A stretch of DNA of 64,000 bases from contig JAEDED010000008.1 in the NCBI GenBank assembly GCA_016293495.1, forward strand, positions 37,675-101,674, in the 5' to 3' direction. The translations under genes were made by a program, and so were the position numbers. Positions within the stretch are counted from its first letter, which is position 1. The number at the start of each line of letters is the position of its first letter. This document shows, piece after piece, positions 17,076 to 26,235 of this stretch. The DNA comes from Treponema sp. GTDB taxonomy: Bacteria > Spirochaetota > Spirochaetia > Treponematales > Treponemataceae. The notes below the pieces were generated by a model. The model did no database searches. It was not told where the DNA came from and worked only from the letters and a program-made list of their open reading frames with translations.

Positions 17076-18200
17076 ATGTTACGATGTCGTGTTCTAAGCA
17101 TTAGTGCAGTATTAATTTCTTTTTTCTCATTCTCTGCATGTTCCCTTAAATATCAGCGGGATACGGTTTCAGAACTGAATGTTCCTCAGATCAGTTTTGA
17201 AGATGCAACTGTCTGTCAGTTTTCTGATAATAAAGTAACCACAAAACTTGTCGGAAGCGTTTATGAGCAGTATAAAAACACAGGTGCTATTTACGCAAAA
17301 GATGCGACATTCTACCTTTATGATGACTCCGGAAAAGAAAAGGCTACAGCTTCTGTCGTTCTTCTCGGAGCTGATCCCCAGAACGAAATCTACGAGTTCT
17401 TTGATGGAATTTCTTTCGTTGACAATGATCAGAATACAAAAATTTCAGGTCAGAGCTTAAAGTGGAATACAAAAACAGAACAGCTTGTAAGTTTTAAAAA
17501 CCAGGAAATTACAGTAAAAAAAGAAAATCTCGAAATTACAGGAAAAGATTTTAGTGCCAGCGCCATAAGCGATACCTTCCTTTTTTCTGGAGCAGTACAC
17601 GGAACACAGATTCTTGTAAACTCAGGCGAAAAAGTTACCTTTTCAGGCGATTCGATGCAGGGAAGTGTATCTTCCACTAAAAAATCAGGAAAGAAAAATT
17701 ATACAGTCCTCAGCGGCAACGCTTTTGTCAAAACTTCAACAATGGAGATTTATGCTGATTCCATTGAACTTTCAGGCGATAATTTTAACCGCATAAAAGC
17801 TTCCGGCAATATCAAGGGAACAAACTCAGAATCGGAACTTTCTTTTACTGCAGAGGAGCTTGAATACAATCAGGATACTAAAATCGTTGTTCTTTCAGGG
17901 AATGTTGAACTGAAGGACATTAAGAACAATGTGACTGCAAAGGCTCAGAATATTGAATATGACCAGAGTACAGACGTTGCAATAATGCAGATTGAAGTGG
18001 AATTAACACAGAAACAGAATGTCTGCAAAGGCGCCTATTCAATTTACCGCAAAAAAGAGCAGACTCTCGAACTTTCAGGGAACGCAAGCGTAAAACAGAA
18101 AGAAGATACGTTCCGTGCACAGAATATCAAGTTCAATATGGAAACTGAAGAAATCGAAATGAACGGAAACATCCGCGGTTCAGTTACTTCAACAAACTAG
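17076..18200 (+). CDS. LptC-LptA fusion, periplasmic lipopolysaccharide-transport protein
   Basis: 374 residues. A signal peptide with lipobox FSACS (Cys near residue 22) predicts a lipoprotein. Residues from about 35 to 150 fit LptC: FEDATVCQFSDNKVTTKL, then AKDATFYLYDDSGKEKATA and GQSLKWNTKTEQL. From about 150 to 370 come beta-jellyroll LptA/OstA repeats, with recurring patterns such as SGNVELKD and SGNASVKQ. Both normally form a continuous periplasmic bridge for LPS, so a fused chain is mechanistically sensible. lptB follows 13 bp downstream. The membrane partners LptF/LptG and the receptor LptD are not in the window. Confidence 0.75.
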   Translation: MLRCRVLSISAVLISFFSFSACSLKYQRDTVSELNVPQISFEDATVCQFSDNKVTTKLVGSVYEQYKNTGAIYAKDATFYLYDDSGKEKATASVVLLGADPQNEIYEFFDGISFVDNDQNTKISGQSLKWNTKTEQLVSFKNQEITVKKENLEITGKDFSASAISDTFLFSGAVHGTQILVNSGEKVTFSGDSMQGSVSSTKKSGKKNYTVLSGNAFVKTSTMEIYADSIELSGDNFNRIKASGNIKGTNSESELSFTAEELEYNQDTKIVVLSGNVELKDIKNNVTAKAQNIEYDQSTDVAIMQIEVELTQKQNVCKGAYSIYRKKEQTLELSGNASVKQKEDTFRAQNIKFNMETEEIEMNGNIRGSVTSTN

Positions 18201-18213
18201 GGCAGGAAAATCA

Positions 18214-18978
18214 ATGAGTGACGAAATTAATCAGAATCAGTATTCCGGTCAGGTCCATGTATTAAAAGCCGTGAGTCTTTATAAAAGCTTTGGAAAAAAG
18301 AAAGTCGTTCAGGGGGTTGATTTTTCCATCAAAACTGGCGAAGTTCTCGGACTTTTAGGCCCTAACGGTTCAGGAAAAACAACTTCTTTCTATATGGTAG
18401 TAGGTTTTCATAAGCCGACACAGGGCGATGTTTTTCTCGACGATGAATGTGTAACAAAGCTTCCGATGTATAAAAGAGCCCAGAAGGGTATTTCGTACCT
18501 TCCACAGGAGCCTTCAGTCTTCAAAAAACTTACAGTTGAGGACAATATCTGGTCAATTCTCGAAACCCGCCGCGATCTTACAACCGCTGAGAAAAAAGCC
18601 ACTCTGGAGCAGCTTATCGAGGAATTTTCGATTACCAGAATCCGCCGCCAGAAAGCCTACACTTTGTCCGGAGGCGAAAGACGCCGTACCGAAATTGCCA
18701 GAAGCCTTGCAATCCAGCCGAAATTCCTTCTGCTCGACGAGCCTTTTGCCGGAATTGACCCGATTGCCGTTGCTGATATCAAAAAACTCATTACTTTGCT
18801 GGCAAAAAGAGGCATCGGAATCCTCATCACCGACCATAACGTTCGTGATACCCTTGAAATTACTGACAGAGCCATCATTATCAATAACGGCCAGATCATT
18901 ACACAGGGAACCAAGGACGAAATCCTCAAATCTGAAGAAGCCAGAACAATTTATCTCGGTACTGACTTCGAAATGTAG
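18214..18978 (+). CDS. lptB: LPS export ABC transporter ATPase
   Basis: 254-residue ABC ATPase powering lipopolysaccharide extraction from the inner membrane. It has Walker A GPNGSGKTT, Q-loop YLPQEPSVFKKLTVEDNIW (the PSVF.KLTVEDN pattern is typical of LptB), signature LSGGERRRTEIARSLA, Walker B FLLLDEPFAGIDP and a switch histidine in LITDHNVRDTL. A GGCAGG ribosome-binding site precedes the ATG. It follows the LptC-LptA fusion closely. LptB is more confident than a generic ABC ATPase because of these motifs and the neighbour. Confidence 0.9.
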   Translation: MSDEINQNQYSGQVHVLKAVSLYKSFGKKKVVQGVDFSIKTGEVLGLLGPNGSGKTTSFYMVVGFHKPTQGDVFLDDECVTKLPMYKRAQKGISYLPQEPSVFKKLTVEDNIWSILETRRDLTTAEKKATLEQLIEEFSITRIRRQKAYTLSGGERRRTEIARSLAIQPKFLLLDEPFAGIDPIAVADIKKLITLLAKRGIGILITDHNVRDTLEITDRAIIINNGQIITQGTKDEILKSEEARTIYLGTDFEM

Positions 18979-19116
18979 TTTTTACCCGAAATTCCCATCT
19001 CAAAAGCCTCATAAGATACTTAAAATAGAAATATTTTACTATAATTTTGTTTGACATCTGACTTTAATTAAGGTACTATATATATGAACATTTCTATATT
19101 ATGCAAGGAGTTTAAA

Positions 19117-20649
19117 ATGCCCGAATTCATGTGGTATATAATTCTCCCGGTTGCAGGAATTGTTCTTGGATGGACTATTCGCTGGCTGTATGCCAGATTT
19201 CAACTATCTGCGTCAGAACAAAAAGCTGAACGTGTTAAACAGGATGCAATAAGAGAAGCTGAAGCTCAGAAAAAAGAAATTTTGCTCAATGCAAAAGATG
19301 AACTCATTCGTGAACGAAACCAGCAGGAACGGGAAAACCGTGACCGCCGTGCCGAAGTACAGAGATACGAAGCTCGCGTAAATCACAAAGAAGAATTGCT
19401 CGATCAGAGAGCACAGGCTTTTGATAAGCAGGAAAAAGACTTAGCCGAAAGAACAACTGTTCTTGAAAAAAGAGAAGCTAACGTTGCAATTCAGGAAGAA
19501 GAGTACCGTAAGGAACTTGAAAGAATTTCCGGACTTTCTGCTCAGGAAGCTAAAGACCTTATTATTAAGAATCTTGAAAACGATGCACGTCACGATGCCC
19601 AGGCATTGTTGAATAAAATCGAACAGGAAGCACAGCTTACTTCAGAAAAGAAAGCTCGTGACATTCTTGTAACTGCAATTCAGCGCATTGCAACAGAAAC
19701 TACAAGTGACATGACAGTTACTACAGTTTCTCTTCCAAGCGATGAAATGAAGGGTAGAATCATCGGTCGTGAAGGCCGCAACATTCGTACTCTTGAAACA
19801 CTTACTGGTGTTGATATCATTATTGATGATACACCTGAAGCTGTTGTAATTTCATGTTTCGACCCTGTTCGTAAGGAAATTGCAAAAGAATCACTTGAAC
19901 GCCTTATTTCAGACGGACGCATTCATCCGGCTCGTATTGAAGAAGTTGTTCAGAAAGTTACTCGTGAAGTTCAGAACAAGATTTACGAAGAAGGTGAAAA
20001 AGCTCTCTTCGATCTTGGAATTCACAATATGCCTACAGACGGTGTTCGCGCACTCGGTCGTTTGTACTTCAGAACAAGTTACGGACAGAACGTTCTTGTT
20101 CACTCAAAAGAAGTTGGCTTGCTTGCAGGAATGCTTGCAGCAGAACTTGGTGCTGACCGCGAACTTGCAAAACGTGCTGCCATTCTTCATGATATTGGTA
20201 AGGGTGCTGAAAATGATTCAGACCAGAACCATGCAGAAGTAGGTGCAGAAATGGCACGTAAGATGGGCGAAGATGCACGCGTTATTAACGCAATTGCCGC
20301 TCACCATAACGACATAGAACCTACAAGCGTTGAAGCTGTAATCGTACAGATTGCCGATGCAATTTCAGCAGCTCGTCCAGGTGCCCGTCGTGAAACTGTA
20401 GACAACTACGTTAAACGTCTTGAAAACCTTGAAGGTATCGCAGAAAGCTTCAACGGTGTTGAAAAAGCTTATGCTATTCAGGCCGGACGTGAATTACGTA
20501 TTCTTGTCAATAACGAAAAGATTCCTGATCTTGAAGTTAAAGAACTTGCAAGAAAAATTGCAAAACAGATTGAAACCGACCTTCGTTATCCAGGTCGTAT
20601 CAAGCTGACTATGATTCGTGAAACTAGAATTGTAGAATATGCGAGATAA
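19117..20649 (+). CDS. rny: Ribonuclease Y
   Basis: 510-residue membrane-anchored endoribonuclease that starts mRNA decay. The order is an N-terminal transmembrane helix (about 5-25), a long charged coiled coil (about 30-180), a KH RNA-binding domain (MKGRIIGREGRNIRTLE) and an HD domain with AAILHDIGKGAEND and AHHNDIEP. The start is the ATG at 19117, preceded by AAGGAG at the right distance; an earlier in-frame ATG at 19084 lacks such a site. The palindromic repeat and a terminator follow the stop codon. Confidence 0.95.
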   Translation: MPEFMWYIILPVAGIVLGWTIRWLYARFQLSASEQKAERVKQDAIREAEAQKKEILLNAKDELIRERNQQERENRDRRAEVQRYEARVNHKEELLDQRAQAFDKQEKDLAERTTVLEKREANVAIQEEEYRKELERISGLSAQEAKDLIIKNLENDARHDAQALLNKIEQEAQLTSEKKARDILVTAIQRIATETTSDMTVTTVSLPSDEMKGRIIGREGRNIRTLETLTGVDIIIDDTPEAVVISCFDPVRKEIAKESLERLISDGRIHPARIEEVVQKVTREVQNKIYEEGEKALFDLGIHNMPTDGVRALGRLYFRTSYGQNVLVHSKEVGLLAGMLAAELGADRELAKRAAILHDIGKGAENDSDQNHAEVGAEMARKMGEDARVINAIAAHHNDIEPTSVEAVIVQIADAISAARPGARRETVDNYVKRLENLEGIAESFNGVEKAYAIQAGRELRILVNNEKIPDLEVKELARKIAKQIETDLRYPGRIKLTMIRETRIVEYAR

Positions 20650-20652
20650 ATC

Positions 20653-20704
20653 TTAGGAGGGAGAGAAACCGCTACTTTCAAAGCGTGGTTTCTCTCCCTC
20701 CTAA
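20653..20704. repeat. Dispersed palindromic element, copy A (after rny)
   Basis: A perfect 18-bp inverted repeat: left arm 20653-20670 (begins TTAGGAGGGAGAG), right arm 20687-20704. The 16-nt loop GCTACTTTCAAAGCGT itself has CGCT/AGCG potential. A related copy lies after thrS (45889-45940). Both are followed by a similar AAACCTCCCT...TTCC..GCACG tail. It begins 3 nt after the rny stop codon. It may act as a 3' processing or RNA-stability element. Confidence 0.8.
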
Positions 20705-20727
20705 AACCTCCCTCTTTTCCTGCACGA

Positions 20728-20753
20728 CCAGAGATTCTCTCTGGACTCTTTTT
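20728..20753 (+). terminator. Rho-independent terminator of rny
   Basis: Arms CCAGAGA and TCTCTGG (20728-20734 and 20738-20744) enclose TTC and are followed by ACTCTTTTT. Confidence 0.75.
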
Positions 20754-20793
20754 AAATCCGTAAGTTTTAGTATTTATTATTAAGGTATTGATT

Positions 20794-21074
20794 GCCTGCG
20801 CTGGCGCGTAGATGGTTGTTGGTATTGTAGCGGAGTGTTGGTTGGAGTAAACGGTGCAGGTGTTCTGATGCCTGCGCTGCGCGTAGCGGTGGGGAAACGG
20901 TGAAGGTGTTCTGATGCCTGCGCTGCGCGTAGCGGTGGGGTAAACGGTGAAGGTATTGTGATGCCTGCGCTGGCGCGTAGCGGTGGAGTAAACGGTGCAG
21001 GTGTTCTGATGCCTGCGCTGCGCGTAGTGGTGGGGAAACGGTGTAGGTGTTCTGATGCCTGCGCTGGCGCGTAG
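20794..21074. repeat. Tandem array of a 46-48-bp unit, six cores
   Basis: The core GCCTGCGCTG(G)CGCGTAG recurs at 20794, 20870, 20916, 20963, 21011 and 21057. Intervals are 76, 46, 47, 48 and 46 bp. The text between cores is also conserved (GGTGGGGAAACGGTGAAGG and close variants), so this is a tandem repeat and not a spaced array. It is GC-rich against an AT-rich background and lies about 110 bp upstream of the Xre gene. No open frame runs through it. Confidence 0.85.
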
Positions 21075-21183
21075 CCTAATGGGAAGGAGAAAGTTTTAGG
21101 ATTTTGTACTATAACTGATAGTAATGGTGAACTATAGATAATAATAAATTGTAAAGTCCTATTTTTGATACATAATCAATATT

Positions 21184-21501
21184 ATGGAATCAAGTGAACT
21201 TCGTAGAATTTTTGCAGACAATTTAAGACGTTTGCGAAAAGGATGTAATCTTACTCAGGAAAAATTTGCTGAGCTGGCTGATCTTTCTGTTCAGACTATT
21301 GCTGATATTGAGGGCTCGAGAACTTGGGTTAGTGACAGGACTCTGGTTAAAATTGCTGATATATTAAAAACTTCTCCGGGTGCCTTGCTTACTGATTTTG
21401 GTTCTGATTCTTCTGATACGCTGTATGGAAAGAAAAATGAATTGCTGAATGAGCTGGTAACTAAAATCAGCGAAGTTATTGATAATTATAATAGTAATTA
21501 A
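21184..21501 (+). CDS. Xre-family DNA-binding regulator
   Basis: 105 residues. Positions from about 8 to 62 form a Cro/CI helix-turn-helix: FADNLRRLRKGCNLTQEKFA, then ELADLSVQTIADIEGSRTW. The C-terminal tail is short and predicted helical, possibly for dimerisation. No partner gene is adjacent; it stands alone between the tandem array and lysS (convergent). No clear Shine-Dalgarno sequence precedes the ATG. Its targets are unknown; the neighbouring tandem array is a candidate binding region, which is speculation. Confidence 0.75.
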   Translation: MESSELRRIFADNLRRLRKGCNLTQEKFAELADLSVQTIADIEGSRTWVSDRTLVKIADILKTSPGALLTDFGSDSSDTLYGKKNELLNELVTKISEVIDNYNSN

Positions 21502-21517
21502 TATTCATTCCAAAAAT

Positions 21518-21552
21518 AAACCCCTTTTACTTTTTTACAGTAAAAGGGGTTT
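21518..21552. terminator. Bidirectional terminator between the Xre gene and lysS
   Basis: A 13-bp perfect stem AAACCCCTTTTAC/GTAAAAGGGGTTT (21518-21530 and 21540-21552) serves the two convergent genes. Confidence 0.85.
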
Positions 21553-21598
21553 ATATTAAAGGCTTTTGCTTTATTAATCTTTTTTTGAAGTTTAATAA

Positions 21599-23221
21599 TT
21601 AGTAGTCTTTCAAAATCTTTTCGAGTCTTTCTTTTCCGATGATTCTGAAAAAGCCGCCAAGTCTTGGTCCCTGATCTTTAGCTACAACTGCCTGGTACAA
21701 TGCTGTAAAGAGCTGTTTTGCATCGATTCCCATGTCTGTTGCTAGGTCGTACATTGCCTGCTGGCATTCTTTGTCTTGTGTGAATGAATCAAGTTTTGGA
21801 AGAACTTCGTCGCGAACTCTTGCAACTGCTTTTGACATTGTTTCGTCGAGGTCAGCTTTGCTTCCGTCATTGCGGATTGTAAAGATAAAGTCTTCTGCAC
21901 ATGTTGGTGCACTGTTCTGAATCCAGAACCATGCACAGGCCATTCTTCTTCTGAGACGTTCTTCCTGTTCAGGTTTTACATCGCCGAGTGATTTGATTAC
22001 AGCATCGATGTTTCCTGAGTATATCTGGAGCAATGTTGTAAGCATACGGAATGTAATCTGGTATGGCATTGTTTCTGGAATCTTTCCGTCGATCTGAGAA
22101 AGGATGTAGATTCTCTTTTCTTTATTGAACTGGTCTTCGCTCTTAGCTTTGTCTACGCCGTAAACGATTCTTTCTGTCTTGTCGTAGTCTTCGTAAACTT
22201 TGAGAACGTCAAGGTCGAATGAAATAGCAAACTCTGTATTAGGACGAGTTCCTGCGAATAAGTAGCGGAGAACTTCTGCCTGGTAAACATCAAGTGCATC
22301 TGGAAGAGCGATTACTTTTCCTTTTGATGATGACATTTTTCCAGGAACGCCTTTGAGGTTTACAAAGTCGTAACGCATTGTTACAGGTGCGTCCCAGCCG
22401 TAGATTTTCTTTGATACGAGTTTTGCTGTATCGTAAGAACCGCCTGGAGAGATGTGGTCTTTTCCACCTGGTTCGAATACTACTTTTTCTTCGTTCCATC
22501 TCATTGGCCAGTCAACGCGCCAGCCGAGTTTTGCGCCTTTGAAGGTTCTGATGTCTGCAGTTTCTTCGTTGCCGCATTCACATTTGTATGAGATTCCGTA
22601 TTCGCCGTCGTAACCTGTGATTGTAGTTGTGTCTTTTGAACATTTGCCACAGAAAATTGCAACTGGCCAGTATACGTCTTCTGGTTTCATTTTGTGTGCA
22701 TTGTCGCGGTATTCGTTCAAGCATTCCTTGATTGTTTCGCGCATCTGCATTGCTTTACGCATTCCTTCTGCGTATTTGTTTGCACGGTAGCGGCTTGCCT
22801 GGTAAAGGAACTCAGGTTCGATGCCTACGCGTGGAAGCTGCTGTTCAATGTCAACTTCGTGATGGCGTGCGTAATTTTCGTTTCTGTTTGTTGTATCCGG
22901 TACTTCTGTAATAGGGAAGCGGAGATATTTTTCGAGGATTTCTGGATCCGGCATGTTTGCTGGAACTTTGCGGAATACATCATAGTCATCCCATGAATAA
23001 ATAAAGCGGACATTTTTTCCGCGTGAACGCAAAGCGCGTACTACTAAATCTACTGTGATGATTTCACGGAAGTTTCCGAGGTGAACTGTACCTGAAGGTG
23101 TAATTCCTGAAGCACATGTGTAAGAATCTAAGTCACCTTTTTCGCGGATAATGTTATCAGCCATCTGGTCAGCCCAGTGGCAAAGTAAAGGGTCTCTTGT
23201 TGGTTTTTCGTTGTTACTCAT
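21599..23221 (-). CDS. lysS: Class I (archaeal-type) lysyl-tRNA synthetase
   Basis: 540-residue class I LysRS, which charges tRNA-Lys. It is unrelated to the usual bacterial class II enzyme and is characteristic of spirochaetes and archaea. The HIGH-type motif is HLGN (residues 47-50, within ASGITPSGTVHLGN), and the KMSKS-type motif is GKMSSSKGKV near residue 290. Two CxxC pairs (CGKC and CECG) near residue 200 suggest a zinc-binding insert. Monocistronic: a terminator follows it and a divergent gene lies upstream. Confidence 0.94.
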   Translation of the reverse strand: MSNNEKPTRDPLLCHWADQMADNIIREKGDLDSYTCASGITPSGTVHLGNFREIITVDLVVRALRSRGKNVRFIYSWDDYDVFRKVPANMPDPEILEKYLRFPITEVPDTTNRNENYARHHEVDIEQQLPRVGIEPEFLYQASRYRANKYAEGMRKAMQMRETIKECLNEYRDNAHKMKPEDVYWPVAIFCGKCSKDTTTITGYDGEYGISYKCECGNEETADIRTFKGAKLGWRVDWPMRWNEEKVVFEPGGKDHISPGGSYDTAKLVSKKIYGWDAPVTMRYDFVNLKGVPGKMSSSKGKVIALPDALDVYQAEVLRYLFAGTRPNTEFAISFDLDVLKVYEDYDKTERIVYGVDKAKSEDQFNKEKRIYILSQIDGKIPETMPYQITFRMLTTLLQIYSGNIDAVIKSLGDVKPEQEERLRRRMACAWFWIQNSAPTCAEDFIFTIRNDGSKADLDETMSKAVARVRDEVLPKLDSFTQDKECQQAMYDLATDMGIDAKQLFTALYQAVVAKDQGPRLGGFFRIIGKERLEKILKDY

Positions 23222-23374
23222 AAGTTGGAATTATATAGAAAATAAAGAGGTTAGTCGAGTAAGAACAGTTTTTTCAAAGTCACATTAAGGGAATGTTTTT
23301 ATACTTTATATTGAATTAAAGCATTAAAACTGTTTTAATAAATCGATTAATACAAAAAATTTAGGAGCATATGA

Positions 23375-25009
23375 ATGTTTAACGCTAAAAAATTCAGTTT
23401 GACAGGAGCAGCTCTTGCTGCTGTCTTAATTATCTGTTCTGTAGTCTCATTGACTTCAGTAAAAACAATCAAGACACTTGATAAAATTCCAGTTGATAAA
23501 TCAACACCTGAAGCTTATTTTCAGTCTGTTCTGCATAATGGAATTGTAGATTCAACTACTGTATTTCTTGTTTCCCTTGAAAAAGCTCTTTCATCTTATG
23601 AATTTAATAACATAAAGGAAAATATAAACATTGGGCTCAAGCCTACTGAACAGGCAGTTAAGATGCTGTCTGATGTTGTAGATCAGGATTTAACCAGTAT
23701 TAAAAATGTAGACCTTGATGGTACAATTATTTTAAAAGACTATAAAGAAGAAATTGATTATACCTTCAATCTTAATGGAACAAAAATATTAAGTTTGATA
23801 GTAAAATTTCTGCCTGATGAAGATAAAGTTTTCTTCCATGTGCCTGAAATATTTGATACAGGTTTTGTGCTTTCATTTGATAACGGTACTTTCGCAGAAA
23901 TGAGTAGTATGTTCAGTTTGTACGATGCATTGTTTAAGGTTATTCCTTCGTGCAAAACTACTCAGGAATTACTTGTAAAATATGCAAAGCTTCTTTTTAA
24001 TGATGTAAAGATTGAAATTTCTAATGGTGAATGTAGAATTCGTGATCTTAATGCAAAAATTACAACCTTTTCAGGCGATGTTACATATTCTCAGTTCAGT
24101 AATATGCTGATCAATGTACTTGAAGCTTTGAAAGAAGAAAAAGGTCTTCAGACTGCAGTTGTAGAACTTTTCGAAATTGTAAGAGCCTCAATGCCTAATC
24201 TTGATGAGGAACTTCCTGCAGAGTTAAATGAAGATTCCCTCGTAAAATTGTATGATACAGCAATTGAAGTACTTAAAAATGCATACTATGAGAATGATGA
24301 TAGAATTGCCTTTAGCTTTGAATTTGCCTCTGATGAGAATGATAATCTTATCGGTTTTGGAATTTGTAATGATTCATTTGAGGTTGCCTTTGATAAAGTT
24401 GTGCAGGGTGAAGAATTCGAAAGACAGGCCTTCTGTATTTATGATGATAAATTGATTTTTAATATCTATGAAAAGGGAACTGAAAAAAATCAGGTTATTA
24501 ACTCAGTCTTCAACATTACAACAGACATTTTTAATTATGAAAAAGATGTAAACCTGTTAACTGCTGAAATAAAGGATTATGATTATTCCGGTTACAGACA
24601 GGCAAAGTCATCAGGAAAAATTATCATTAAAGACATTCTTAAAGATGTAGATCTGGATGCTGCCGAAGCAGATAATTTTGGATTAGCTCCAGATATGTAT
24701 GGCTCAGCTCATGCAGGCGTATCTGGGATTGTCCGTACATTCCCTAAAATTAAGCTTGAATATGATTTTAACTCTGGCTGTCAGAAAGCAAAAATTAATG
24801 CAGCAGTTTCTTACGATGAAATAAATCTCGGTTCAGTTGATTTTGATGTTTCTATCAAAAAAGGTTCTAAGATTTCTATCGATTCAAGAAATGCCCTTGA
24901 AGTTGATACTCAAAATCCTTATGAAATACTTTCACATCTTAATATCGATAAGTTGACAGATAATATCGAAAAAGCAGGTTGCAGCGATATTATAAAATTA
25001 CTTTTTTAG
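23375..25009 (+). CDS. Exported or membrane-anchored protein of unknown function
   Basis: 544 residues. One N-terminal hydrophobic helix (about 9-30; ALAAVLIICSVVSLTSV) is a signal anchor or uncleaved signal peptide. The rest is hydrophilic and acidic, with mixed alpha/beta character and no recognised motif. Short repeated themes such as DLDGTIILKDYKE and IKDILKDVDLD suggest beta-rich repeats. A TAGGAG ribosome-binding site precedes the ATG. It stands alone and ends at a strong terminator. Function unknown. Confidence 0.65.
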   Translation: MFNAKKFSLTGAALAAVLIICSVVSLTSVKTIKTLDKIPVDKSTPEAYFQSVLHNGIVDSTTVFLVSLEKALSSYEFNNIKENINIGLKPTEQAVKMLSDVVDQDLTSIKNVDLDGTIILKDYKEEIDYTFNLNGTKILSLIVKFLPDEDKVFFHVPEIFDTGFVLSFDNGTFAEMSSMFSLYDALFKVIPSCKTTQELLVKYAKLLFNDVKIEISNGECRIRDLNAKITTFSGDVTYSQFSNMLINVLEALKEEKGLQTAVVELFEIVRASMPNLDEELPAELNEDSLVKLYDTAIEVLKNAYYENDDRIAFSFEFASDENDNLIGFGICNDSFEVAFDKVVQGEEFERQAFCIYDDKLIFNIYEKGTEKNQVINSVFNITTDIFNYEKDVNLLTAEIKDYDYSGYRQAKSSGKIIIKDILKDVDLDAAEADNFGLAPDMYGSAHAGVSGIVRTFPKIKLEYDFNSGCQKAKINAAVSYDEINLGSVDFDVSIKKGSKISIDSRNALEVDTQNPYEILSHLNIDKLTDNIEKAGCSDIIKLLF

Positions 25010-25043
25010 TCCACGCAGACATTAATAAAAAGAATACATAAAT

Positions 25044-25098
25044 AAAAAAAACACCACTAAAGTTGAACTTTTTCTGTCAGCTTTAGTGGTGTTTTTTT
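25044..25098. terminator. Bidirectional terminator
   Basis: Arms ACACCACTAAAG and CTTTAGTGGTGT (25051-25062 and 25081-25092) are flanked by A on one side and T on the other. They serve the converging unknown gene and the flgN operon. Confidence 0.85.
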
Positions 25099-25112
25099 AA
25101 ACGTCATTTTTT

Positions 25113-25583
25113 TTATGCTTCAACAGCAACAAGGTTTCCGACTGTTGCTTTTTCTGCATAAATGCTTCTATTATTTTTATATGGATTTTTTAGTGATGAG
25201 ATCTGAGATCTGATCTGAACAATGTGAGCTTTGAGAAGTTCGCGGTTTTTAGCATTCTGTTCAAGAACTTTCTGCTGGAGGTCATCAAGATCTTTTTGAA
25301 TTGCTACTACCGATTCTTCTTCAAGGTGTGCACCACGTTCTTTGTAAAGTTCGCTCATAGGAACGATAACTTTCTGAAGGTTCATAATATTTGAAACAAC
25401 CTGCTGTTCAAGTTCAGTGTGAGCCAGAAGCTTTTCTGAATTTTCACTTTCGATTGATGTTTCCTGTTTTTCGAGGACTGTTAAATATTCCTGGAATTTT
25501 TTTCTCTGCTGGAGAAGAAGTGCTCTGAACTTCTTGAGCAATGCAATTCTTTCGTTAAGTTCTTCCTGTGAAATCTCTGCCAT
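25113..25583 (-). CDS. flgN: FlgN-like flagellar export chaperone
   Basis: 156-residue, almost wholly helical protein with heptad-rich coiled coils (about 5-130). This fits FlgN, which guards the hook-associated proteins FlgK and FlgL before export. Sequence signatures in this family are weak. The assignment leans on size, helical pattern and its position 4 bp after fliS. The C-terminal 30 residues (SSLKNPYKNNRSIYAEK) are probably the flexible partner-binding tail. Confidence 0.65.
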   Translation of the reverse strand: MAEISQEELNERIALLKKFRALLLQQRKKFQEYLTVLEKQETSIESENSEKLLAHTELEQQVVSNIMNLQKVIVPMSELYKERGAHLEEESVVAIQKDLDDLQQKVLEQNAKNRELLKAHIVQIRSQISSLKNPYKNNRSIYAEKATVGNLVAVEA

Positions 25584-25587
25584 ATTA

Positions 25588-26025
25588 TTACCCCTGAATA
25601 TTTAATGTCTGCTGAACTGGAGCAGATGCTGTCGGATTTGTTGCTGCAGCTTGTCTCCATGATTCACAAAGCTCTGTCATCATGTCTAAAACCGGTTTGA
25701 GCTTAGACTGGTCTTTACTGATATTTGTTTCTGTTAAAGTTTTATTGAAGAAAATATAAAGTGACATAAGATTTTTTGCAATTTCGCCACCTTTTTCCAT
25801 ATCAAGTGAAACCTGAAGTTCAGTGATGATTTCCTGAGCCTTGAGGAGTGCTTTTCCGAAGTTTTCAATGCTTCTGACAGGAATTTTTCCGTTTTCATCA
25901 AACATTGAATTAGCCAATGTAAGCTGTTTTACGGCTCCTTCGTATAAAAGAACGACCAAACGGCCCTGACTTGCAGTTTTTACGTTTGTGTCTCTGTATG
26001 CGTTGTATGCCTGGTTGTAACCCAT
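25588..26025 (-). CDS. fliS: Flagellin export chaperone FliS
   Basis: 145-residue helical-bundle chaperone that keeps flagellin monomers unfolded and prevents premature assembly. The N-terminal signature YNAYRDTNVKTASQGRLVVLLYEGAVKQL is diagnostic and is followed by the conserved AQEIITELQVSLDMEKGGEIA. It starts a two-gene minus-strand unit with flgN. In spirochaetes the flagella are periplasmic. No clear sigma-28 promoter was found in the 210 bp between it and ftsH. Confidence 0.92.
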   Translation of the reverse strand: MGYNQAYNAYRDTNVKTASQGRLVVLLYEGAVKQLTLANSMFDENGKIPVRSIENFGKALLKAQEIITELQVSLDMEKGGEIAKNLMSLYIFFNKTLTETNISKDQSKLKPVLDMMTELCESWRQAAATNPTASAPVQQTLNIQG

Positions 26026-26235
26026 AATTTCCCCCTTTTTACCTTATGTGCCTCTTTTGACCAGATAAATACGGTTATTCCTTTAGAATTTCGGAATTTA
26101 TAAGCTTTTCTTAAGCAAAACTTAGAAAAAAACATAATTTTTTATAATGACTATTTGCCTTTTTTTTACTATACTTAAATTTATAAGATGGAATAATTTC
26201 ATTGTTTTACAGTTTAATTATATAGTAGGAATTTT

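Noticed and set aside
20794..21074. Regular repeats considered as a CRISPR array
   Set aside because: The text between the cores is also conserved from unit to unit, so there are no unique spacers, and no cas genes are nearby.
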